21,846 nucleotides of DNA from Flavobacteriaceae bacterium (GTDB lineage: Bacteria; Bacteroidota; Bacteroidia; Flavobacteriales; Flavobacteriaceae), in NCBI GenBank assembly GCA_023141985.1, contig JAGLKH010000131.1:1-21846 (forward strand). Direction: 5' to 3'. Position 1 is the stretch's first letter; every line of letters starts with the position of its first letter. A program made the position numbers and the translations under genes. The notes under the pieces are model-generated. The model was not told the DNA's origin, did no database searches, and worked only from the letters and a program-made list of their open reading frames with translations. Of this stretch, positions 16,206 through 21,846 are shown in pieces.

Positions 16206-16213
16206 CAAATATA
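16206..16213 (-). promoter_or_regulatory. Candidate -7 promoter element of the porZ operon
   Basis: Read on the minus strand this is TATATTTG, matching TAnnTTTG, and it lies 19 bases upstream of the porZ ATG at 16186. The upstream TTTG element is not found at the expected spacing; the nearest CAA on the plus strand is 14 bases away. This is a partial match only. Confidence 0.4.
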
Positions 16214-16260
16214 TTTATAACAAACGACAATTGTTCTAAAATCATATGCATTAAATAGAA

Positions 16261-16290
16261 AAAGCTTTCAAAATAAATTCTGAAAGCTTT
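16261..16290 (-). terminator. Intrinsic terminator of gdhA
   Basis: AAAGCTTTCA (16261-16270) and TGAAAGCTTT (16281-16290) are perfect inverted repeats around a 10-base loop. Read leftward, the hairpin starts 23 bases after the gdhA stop and is followed by TTCTATTT. This fits a terminator that also insulates the porZ promoter region from gdhA transcription. The arm core AAAGCTTT is itself palindromic. Confidence 0.75.
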
Positions 16291-16313
16291 CCAATATTTA
16301 TTAAAAATAATTT

Positions 16314-17657
16314 TTAAACTACTCCCTGAGCCAACATTGCATCTGCCACTTTTACAAATCCTGCTATATTTGCTCCTTTAACATAATCAATATATCCATC
16401 ATCTTGTTTACCAAACTTGATACAAGAGTCATGAATATCAGACATTATTTTCTTAAGTCTTTCATCAACTTCTTCACGAGTCCAGTTGATACGTAAAGAA
16501 TTTTGAGACATTTCTAATCCTGAGGTTGCAACACCGCCTGCGTTAGATGCTTTTCCCGGAGCATATAAAATTTTAGCTGCTTGAAAAGCATGAACTGCTT
16601 CTGGAGTAGAAGGCATATTTGCACCTTCGCTAATAACTTTACATCCATTGGTTAATAATATTTTTGCCTGGTCTCCATTTAACTCGTTTTGAGTAGCACA
16701 AGGCAAAGCTACATCACATTTAACATTCCAAGGTCTTTCCCCTGCAAAGAATTTAGCTGTTGGATATTTATTAAGATATTCGTTAATTCTACCTCGCCTT
16801 ACATTTTTGATATCCATAATGAATGATAATTTTTCAGCATCAAAGCCTTCTTCATCATAAATATAACCTGAAGAGTCAGACAAGGTAACAACTTTTGCTC
16901 CTAATTGTGTTGCTTTTTCACAAGCATATTGAGCAACGTTACCTGAACCTGAAATTGTTACAGTTTTACCATGAATAGTATCATTTTTGGTTTCTAGCAT
17001 ACTCTGTGCAAAATATACAGTACCATAACCCGTTGCTTCAGGTCGAATTAATGAGCCTCCCCAAGTTATTCCTTTACCCGTTAAAACACCTGTAAATTCG
17101 TTACGTAATTTTTTATACATACCAAATAAAAAGCCAATCTCTCTCCCACCAACACCTATATCGCCTGCAGGAATATCAGTATTTGCTCCAATATGACGAG
17201 ATAATTCCGCCATAAAACTGTGACAAAAACGCATAATTTCATCATCCGATTTTCCTTTAGGATCAAAATCAGAACCACCTTTACCACCACCCATTGGTAG
17301 TGTAGTTAATGCATTTTTAAATACTTGCTCAAAAGCTAAGAATTTAAGAATACTTAAATTTACCGAAGGGTGAAAACGCAAACCGCCTTTGTAAGGTCCA
17401 ATTGCTGAATTCATTTGAATTCGATATCCTCTATTAACATTTATTTCACCACTGTCACCAACCCAAGGAACACGGAACATTAAAACTCTTTCTGGCTCAA
17501 CCATTCTTAATAAAATGTTTTTGCCACTGTAAATTTCTTGACTAGCAATATAAGGTATAACTGTTTCAGCTACTTCTACTACTGCTTGTAAAAACTCTGG
17601 TTCGTTGCCATTTCTTTCTTTTACAAGATCCAAAAAGGCATCTATTTTATTTTTCAT
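16314..17657 (-). CDS. gdhA: NADP-specific glutamate dehydrogenase
   Basis: This hexameric cytoplasmic enzyme makes glutamate from 2-oxoglutarate and ammonium with NADPH, a main entry of nitrogen into metabolism. The 447 residues equal the length of the Escherichia coli enzyme. Substrate-binding and catalytic residues are in place: GPYKGGLRFHP with Lys90, PMGGGKGG with Lys126, and IPAGDIGVGGREIGF with Asp166. The Rossmann domain shows GSGNVAQYA at 237-245, and the following SDSSG (260-264) lacks an acidic residue at the end of the second strand, which favours NADP over NAD. It is a single-gene unit: its own hairpin terminator lies just downstream and a -7 element lies 47 bases upstream of the ATG. 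Confidence 0.96.
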   Translation of the reverse strand: MKNKIDAFLDLVKERNGNEPEFLQAVVEVAETVIPYIASQEIYSGKNILLRMVEPERVLMFRVPWVGDSGEINVNRGYRIQMNSAIGPYKGGLRFHPSVNLSILKFLAFEQVFKNALTTLPMGGGKGGSDFDPKGKSDDEIMRFCHSFMAELSRHIGANTDIPAGDIGVGGREIGFLFGMYKKLRNEFTGVLTGKGITWGGSLIRPEATGYGTVYFAQSMLETKNDTIHGKTVTISGSGNVAQYACEKATQLGAKVVTLSDSSGYIYDEEGFDAEKLSFIMDIKNVRRGRINEYLNKYPTAKFFAGERPWNVKCDVALPCATQNELNGDQAKILLTNGCKVISEGANMPSTPEAVHAFQAAKILYAPGKASNAGGVATSGLEMSQNSLRINWTREEVDERLKKIMSDIHDSCIKFGKQDDGYIDYVKGANIAGFVKVADAMLAQGVV

Positions 17658-17704
17658 TTGTAAAAATTTTGAATTAACTATAATTTTGTTGTGATTAAAG
17701 ACTA

Positions 17705-17712
17705 CAAATATA
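17705..17712 (-). promoter_or_regulatory. Candidate -7 promoter element of gdhA
   Basis: On the minus strand this reads TATATTTG (TAnnTTTG), 47 bases upstream of the gdhA ATG at 17657. No TTTG is present 19 bases further upstream, where the DNA is mostly A and T runs. The remaining sequence between gdhA and the next gene (17713-17826) is AT-rich and holds no gene I can support. Confidence 0.4.
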
Positions 17713-17826
17713 CGATATCTTTAAAAAAAACTAATATTTTTATTAAATTTCGTAATAAAATCAATAAGAATAAATTATTTATTGTAAGCCCACTAAATCC
17801 TATTTTTTTACATTTCGTCGGATTTT

Positions 17827-17857
17827 TTTGTCAGTTTATCGAATTATGGTATATTTG
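17827..17857 (+). promoter_or_regulatory. Promoter of the predicted outer-membrane protein gene
   Basis: TTTG (17827-17830), a 19-base spacer and TATATTTG (17850-17857) together match the Bacteroidota primary sigma factor pattern (-33 TTTG and -7 TAnnTTTG). The predicted transcription start is a few bases after 17857, leaving a leader of about 30 bases before the ATG at 17892. Confidence 0.65.
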
Positions 17858-17891
17858 CTCTTTTAAGCCTCAAAATATTTAGAAATATATT

Positions 17892-18722
17892 ATGCTTAAC
17901 CCAAAACAATTAGTCCTAATTTGTTTTCTCCTTTTTGGAATAAATTTAATATACTCTCAACTAGGGTTTTCGCACGAAATTGGTGTAATTGCTGGTCCTG
18001 TGGAATTTAGATCTGATTTTGGAAGTCGTTTTGAAGAAGAAACAAACTTAGGAAATTCGGGGATTGGCATAGGAATAATTCATTATATAAACTTTGCTTA
18101 TCGTGCAGATTGTAACTGTTATTCCACAGATAATTATTTTAACGACCATTTTAAGTTAAGAAATGAAGTTTCATGGAATAAAACTATTCTTGATCATCAT
18201 GGGTTTTGGGTTCAACCCGACAAAGTTAGTATTAACGCAGATAAGCTTAGAGCACATCATGGTGTTGCTGAAAATTTCGATATAGGGACTCAACTTGAAT
18301 ATTTTCCTAAAAGTATTAGGTCGTTTCAAGCGTTTAGCTACAAATTCGCGCCTTTTATTAGCTTAGGAATACATTATACGTCTTACAATCCAAAAGCAAG
18401 TACAGATTATGGCGATGGTGATGTTTTAAATGCGAGTAATATTTACTCTTATTGGTATCAAGATCCGCAATTTCTACCCTCCATACCTAGTGGTCAACAA
18501 AGAGAATATCCTATTAACACTAATATTGGAAGCTCATGGTCTATGGTAACTAGCGTTGGGGTAAGATATAAATTAACAGTGCTTTCCGATTTAATGTTAG
18601 ATTTAAGATGGCAGCTCTATTTTAGTGACTGGATTGATGGTTTTAATCACAAATTGAGTTTCAATAAATTTAACGATTGGTTAATCTGGTTAAATTTTGG
18701 CTATATCTACTATTTAAATTAA
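17892..18722 (+). CDS. Predicted outer-membrane beta-barrel protein of a flavobacterial family (THC0290_0291-like)
   Basis: The 276-residue protein starts with a signal peptide (about 1-22, QLVLICFLLFGINLIYS). The mature protein opens with LGFSHEIGVIAGPVEFRSDFG, then alternating strands (GIGIGIIHYINFAYRADCNCYS) and a closely spaced cysteine pair DCNCY at about 76-80. Further strands include FKLRNEVSWNKT, FAPFISLGIHYTSYNPKAS, MVTSVGVRYKLTV and LMLDLRWQLYFSDWIDGF, and the end WLNFGYIYYLN is aromatic. This pattern fits an outer-membrane barrel, perhaps with a role in envelope structure. I recall the family as THC0290_0291 in flavobacteria, without known function; that name is from memory. It has its own well-formed promoter and no cotranscribed neighbour. 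It ends 3 bases before the cystathionine enzyme gene on the other strand. Confidence 0.7.
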   Translation: MLNPKQLVLICFLLFGINLIYSQLGFSHEIGVIAGPVEFRSDFGSRFEEETNLGNSGIGIGIIHYINFAYRADCNCYSTDNYFNDHFKLRNEVSWNKTILDHHGFWVQPDKVSINADKLRAHHGVAENFDIGTQLEYFPKSIRSFQAFSYKFAPFISLGIHYTSYNPKASTDYGDGDVLNASNIYSYWYQDPQFLPSIPSGQQREYPINTNIGSSWSMVTSVGVRYKLTVLSDLMLDLRWQLYFSDWIDGFNHKLSFNKFNDWLIWLNFGYIYYLN

Positions 18723-18725
18723 TCT

Positions 18726-19865
18726 TTATTGTAAAGCTTGTTTTAAATCGTTAATAAGATCTTCTTCATCTTCAATTCCAACACTTAATCTTATAAGTGA
18801 GTCTACAACTCCTGTTTTTTCTCTTTCTTCTTTAGGTATACTTGCATGTGTCATACTCGCTGGATGACCAGAAAGAGATTCTACACCACCTAGTGATTCG
18901 GCTAATGTGAATATTTTTAAATTTTCTACAATTTTAATCGCTTCGGCATAATTATTCCCTTTTGTAGTAAAGGAAAGCATTCCTCCAAAATCTTTCATTT
19001 GTGCTTTTGCAATTTTATGATTTGGATGAGTTTCAAATCCCGGCCAATACACTTTTTCAATTTTAGGATGCGAAGCCAGGAATTCGGCAACAGCTTTTCC
19101 GTTTTCACAGTGTCTCTGCATTCTTATATGAAGGGTTTTAATTCCTCTTAAAACCAAAAAGCTGTCCTGTGGACCACAAATTGCTCCACTGGCGTTTTGA
19201 ATGAAATATAATTTATCGGCAAGTTCTTTGTCTTTCACAATTAGTGCTCCCATTACAACATCGCTATGACCTCCTATATATTTTGTGGCTGAATGCATCA
19301 CAATATCTGCTCCTAAATCGAGCGGTAATTGTAAATAAGGAGTCGCAAATGTATTATCTACAGCTAGTAAAATACTATGCTTTTTGGCTACAGCTGATAC
19401 CGCTTTAATATCAATGATATTTAACATTGGGTTTGTTGGCGTTTCTACCCAAATAAGTTTAGTATTACTATTTATCAATCCTTCAATATTAGAAACGTTT
19501 TCCATTCCAACAAAATGAAATTTTATTCCAAAACCTTCAAAGATTTTAGTAAATAAACGATACGATCCTCCATACAAATCATTTGTGGAAATAACCTCAT
19601 CTCCAGGCTTTAATAACTTAATTATTGCATCAATTGCCGCTAAACCTGACCCAAATGCTAAGCCATAATTTCCGTTTTCGATACTTGCAAAAGCATTTTC
19701 TAAAGCATTTCGAGTTGGATTATGAGTTCGAGAATATTCGTATCCTTTATGACCTCCTGGTGTAGTTTGTGCATATGTTGATGTTTGATATATTGGAGGC
19801 ATTACTGAGCCATAAGCAGGATCATGCTCTTGTCCTCCGTGTATTGTTTTGGTATTAAATTTCAT
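18726..19865 (-). CDS. Cystathionine gamma-synthase / gamma-lyase family enzyme (PLP-dependent)
   Basis: The 379-residue enzyme belongs to the Cys/Met metabolism PLP family. It either joins cysteine to an activated homoserine to form cystathionine or cleaves cystathionine to cysteine; sequence alone does not separate these well. Visible motifs are YEYSRTHNPTRNALE (42-56), which contacts the cofactor phosphate of a neighbouring subunit, FGSGLAAIDAI (71-81), the AVDNTFATPYLQ block (168-179) and SATKYIGGHSD with the PLP lysine Lys195. The C-terminal LAESLGGVESLSGHPASMTHASIP carries the glutamate usual in gamma-lyase/synthase members and the arginine in SLIRLSVGIED that binds the carboxylate. It is a single gene with its own promoter. 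Flavobacterial annotations favour cystathionine gamma-synthase (metB); I leave the symbol open. Confidence 0.9.
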   Translation of the reverse strand: MKFNTKTIHGGQEHDPAYGSVMPPIYQTSTYAQTTPGGHKGYEYSRTHNPTRNALENAFASIENGNYGLAFGSGLAAIDAIIKLLKPGDEVISTNDLYGGSYRLFTKIFEGFGIKFHFVGMENVSNIEGLINSNTKLIWVETPTNPMLNIIDIKAVSAVAKKHSILLAVDNTFATPYLQLPLDLGADIVMHSATKYIGGHSDVVMGALIVKDKELADKLYFIQNASGAICGPQDSFLVLRGIKTLHIRMQRHCENGKAVAEFLASHPKIEKVYWPGFETHPNHKIAKAQMKDFGGMLSFTTKGNNYAEAIKIVENLKIFTLAESLGGVESLSGHPASMTHASIPKEEREKTGVVDSLIRLSVGIEDEEDLINDLKQALQ

Positions 19866-19883
19866 CTTTAAAATAATTTACAA

Positions 19884-19914
19884 CAAATTTAGTTTTTAAT
19901 TCGTTGTATTCAAA
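19884..19914 (-). promoter_or_regulatory. Promoter of the cystathionine enzyme gene
   Basis: On the minus strand TTTG (19914-19911), a 19-base spacer and TAAATTTG (19891-19884) match the Bacteroidota -33/-7 pattern. The -7 element ends 18 bases before the ATG at 19865, so the leader is short. No SAM riboswitch could fit between promoter and start. Confidence 0.65.
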
Positions 19915-19955
19915 TGTATGCTATATCTTTAATTAATGTTTAACAATAAAATAAT

Positions 19956-20675
19956 TTGAAAAGAATAATTTTAATATTGCTCATTGGGTGTTCGATAATT
20001 TCTTGTATGGAAGAAATTCCTCTTCATTTTATAGAAAAAAATATTGAAATTAGCAATGATGCTATTATTGAAATTAACATTCCAAATGCTGAAGGAACAA
20101 ATACTGTTGCTAAATCAATTAATTCTACAATTGAAAAATTTATAGTTAACACTATTAGTTTCAGCGAAGATACGCTCTCTGATTTATCGTTAAATGATGC
20201 CATAAAAAAGTTTGATTCTGTATATATTGAGTTTGAAGATGATTTTGAAGAAAGCTCTTTAGCCTGGGAAGCTCTTATTGATGGTGAAGTTACTTATCAA
20301 TCTCCAGATATAATTTGTATTGCAATTAATAGTTATTTAAATACCGGAGGTGCTCATGGCAATATGAATATCTCTTTTTTAAATTTTAATTCTCAAACCG
20401 GGCAACTCCTGCAAAATGATGAGATTATTATAAATAACGGTTTTCTTAAAATAGCAGAAAAGTATTTTAATATTGAATTGCAAGAGACATCAAATGAAGA
20501 TGGTTTTGATGATTATTTTTTTGGGGAAGATTTTCATCTTCCAGCTAATATTGGATTTAATGACGAAGGAGTGATTTTGCTTTACAATATATACGAAATT
20601 GCACCATATTCTGAGGGCATTACAGAGTTTACAATTCCTTTTGAAGAAGTTCTTCCTTATTTAAAAATAAATTAA
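19956..20675 (+). CDS. DUF4163/DUF3298-domain lipoprotein (RsiV-like periplasmic domain)
   Basis: The 239-residue protein has a lipoprotein signal with two possible acylated cysteines, C12 (LLIGC) and C17 (SIISC), so it is probably membrane-anchored. The DUF4163 part spans about 25-125. DUF3298 follows with the YLNTGGAHGN motif at 127-136 and a C-terminal EGITEFTIPFEEVLPYL. The same domain pair forms the outer part of the anti-sigma factor RsiV, which binds lysozyme in Bacillus. Here there is no transmembrane anti-sigma region and no sigma gene, so that role is not implied. The start must be TTG (19956-19958): it begins MKRIILIL and a TAA lies in frame three codons upstream. It meets the antiporter gene tail to tail with 2 bases between. 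Confidence 0.8.
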   Translation: MKRIILILLIGCSIISCMEEIPLHFIEKNIEISNDAIIEINIPNAEGTNTVAKSINSTIEKFIVNTISFSEDTLSDLSLNDAIKKFDSVYIEFEDDFEESSLAWEALIDGEVTYQSPDIICIAINSYLNTGGAHGNMNISFLNFNSQTGQLLQNDEIIINNGFLKIAEKYFNIELQETSNEDGFDDYFFGEDFHLPANIGFNDEGVILLYNIYEIAPYSEGITEFTIPFEEVLPYLKIN

Positions 20676-20677
20676 TC

Positions 20678-21846
20678 TTATTTTTTAGCTAATCGTTTTA
20701 TTAACGGTCCAACTGTTAATCCCTGGCCAATTATAGAAAACACTACAATTACATATGTGATTACAAGAAATAATTCTCTGTGCATATCTTGTGTTAAACT
20801 TAAGGCCAAAGCAATCGAAATTCCTCCACGTAATCCCCCCCATGTCATAATTATATTTGTGTTAGGTAGAAAATTCAATTTTTTAGAAAAGAATTTAATG
20901 GGATACCATAACGAAATATATCTACATAATAACACGATCGGCACAGCCAAAATTCCTGATAAAATATAGCTGCCTTCAAATGTTAATATGAGCATTTCCA
21001 TTCCTATCAGTACAAAAAGGACGGTATTCAATAAAATATCTATGAGTTCCCAAAATTTGTCTACATACGTTTCGGTTTCCTCAGACATTACTGCATTACG
21101 AACAGTATCGTTACCAACCATTAAACCACATGCTACCATTGCTAATGGAGCAGATAAATGAAACTTTTGTGCTAATAGTGTTCCTCCCATTACAGCAGCA
21201 ATAGTTATTATAACTTCAACATCATAATCATCAATAGATTTCATCAATCTATAAGTTATCCATCCTAACAATAATCCAAGTACAATACCTCCAAGCACTT
21301 CGACAACAAACATTTCTGCAACATGACCAAAAGTTACTCCACTCCCTCCTTCTGCAATTTTCAAAATCGTTAAAAACACAACCAGACCAACACCATCATT
21401 AAATAAAGATTCTCCAACAATTTTGGCTTCTAATATCTTTGGAGCCCCTGCTTGTTTTAAAATCCCTAAAACAGCAATTGGATCCGTTGGAGATATTAAG
21501 GCTCCAAAAAGCAAACAATAGATAAAGTCTACTTGTAAACCTATTATCTGAAGCATAAAATAAATAATAATACCAACCAAAAAAGTAGAGACTAAAACCC
21601 CTAAAGTTGCAAATACTAAAACTGGCCGACGCTGAATTTTTAATTGTTCGAAATTTGTGTGTAAAGCTCCGGCAAATAATAAAAATGAAAGCATAATATC
21701 TAACAACACTGTTTTAAAATCTATGTTTTCAATAAACGCTTTTTCTCGTAAAAGTAAAGTGTCGTCAAACTGCCCAATAGCAATTATTATTAACGTAAAA
21801 ATAATTGTGATTAGCATTAATCCTATGGTTATTGGCAACTTTAAAA
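20678..21846 (-). CDS. CPA1-family sodium/proton antiporter (5' end cut by window edge)
   Basis: This leftward frame remains open to the right edge. A TTG at 21838 begins the visible 386 residues, but the frame continues upstream (LKLPITIGLM), as in homologues where an N-terminal helix of roughly 25-30 residues precedes this point. The gene is therefore 5'-partial. About eleven or twelve membrane helices are visible. Counting from the TTG, the motifs SPTDP (116-120) and GESLFNDGVG (142-151) hold the Asp and Asn-Asp residues that bind and move cations in CPA1 proteins such as NhaP. The carboxyl tail is short (KRLAKK), without the regulatory TrkA domains seen in some relatives. It exchanges sodium (or potassium) for protons at the inner membrane, fitting a marine habitat. 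The exact ion is inferred. Confidence 0.9.
   Translation of the reverse strand, partial: LKLPITIGLMLITIIFTLIIIAIGQFDDTLLLREKAFIENIDFKTVLLDIMLSFLLFAGALHTNFEQLKIQRRPVLVFATLGVLVSTFLVGIIIYFMLQIIGLQVDFIYCLLFGALISPTDPIAVLGILKQAGAPKILEAKIVGESLFNDGVGLVVFLTILKIAEGGSGVTFGHVAEMFVVEVLGGIVLGLLLGWITYRLMKSIDDYDVEVIITIAAVMGGTLLAQKFHLSAPLAMVACGLMVGNDTVRNAVMSEETETYVDKFWELIDILLNTVLFVLIGMEMLILTFEGSYILSGILAVPIVLLCRYISLWYPIKFFSKKLNFLPNTNIIMTWGGLRGGISIALALSLTQDMHRELFLVITYVIVVFSIIGQGLTVGPLIKRLAKK

Noticed and set aside
17691..17882. A 63-codon rightward open frame between gdhA and the outer-membrane protein gene
   Set aside because: It lies in very AT-rich DNA, contains a well-formed promoter for the next gene and a -7 element for gdhA, is rich in Lys, Ile, Asn and Phe as random AT-rich frames are, and resembles no family I know.
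19866..19955. A promoter for the DUF3298 lipoprotein gene, TATCTTTA at 19924-19931
   Set aside because: It misses the final G of TAnnTTTG and the upstream TTG has a 17-base spacer unlike the 19 bases at the better sites, so it is not separable from AT-rich background.
19956..20675. Anti-sigma factor RsiV function for the DUF4163/DUF3298 protein
   Set aside because: It is a lipoprotein lacking a transmembrane anti-sigma domain, and there is no neighbouring sigma factor gene.
1..21846. tRNA or rRNA genes, CRISPR arrays, insertion sequences, prophage, toxin-antitoxin or defence systems
   Set aside because: I looked across both strands and saw no cloverleaf, spaced repeats, transposase, integrase or phage motifs; the genes present are explained by ordinary chromosomal families.

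Overview
The window reads as ordinary chromosome from a marine-type member of the Flavobacteriaceae (Bacteroidota). The sequence is visibly AT-rich. Two proteins end in type IX secretion (T9SS) type A sorting domains, and one of these is the T9SS component PorZ. Several promoters fit the Bacteroidota pattern TTTG...TAnnTTTG, Shine-Dalgarno sites are essentially absent, and there are two TonB-dependent receptors and several small families typical of flavobacteria. I see no rRNA, tRNA, CRISPR array, insertion sequence or phage gene. Coding density is high, many genes meet tail to tail with gaps of a few bases, and no gene-free stretch exceeds 300 bases.

Left part (1-4924): a leftward cluster of umuC, umuD and a GNAT acetyltransferase that runs off the left edge. 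The polymerase V genes are in the order umuC then umuD, the reverse of the classical operon, and overlap by 4 bases. Next come a leftward M61-type peptidase with a PDZ domain, a rightward DUF2007/zinc-ribbon membrane protein, and a leftward Coa1-family membrane protein.

Middle part (5058-10706): a BtuB-like TonB-dependent receptor is followed by a decayed cupin-like (JmjC-type) gene with stops, a frameshift and large internal deletions. A leftward recX plus secreted-protein pair follows. A large secreted T9SS cargo protein is transcribed away from recX, and the space between the two holds a perfect 12-base inverted repeat.

Right part (10708-21846): a compact leftward operon porZ, recO, HmuR-type receptor. 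The porZ stop and recO start share one base, and the receptor begins 2 bases after recO ends. Then come leftward gdhA (NADP-type glutamate dehydrogenase) with a clear hairpin terminator, a rightward predicted outer-membrane protein, a leftward cystathionine gamma-synthase/lyase, a rightward DUF4163/DUF3298 lipoprotein with a TTG start, and a leftward CPA1 sodium/proton antiporter cut by the right edge.

Functional themes are DNA damage and recombination (Pol V, RecX, RecO), the cell envelope and T9SS secretion (PorZ, its cargo, two TonB receptors), and nitrogen and sulfur amino-acid metabolism (gdhA, cystathionine enzyme). I did not find a convincing new multi-gene system. The most informative items are the decayed cupin gene, the inverted repeat upstream of the secreted protein, the reversed umuC-umuD order, and two well-formed promoters sharing a 19-base spacer.
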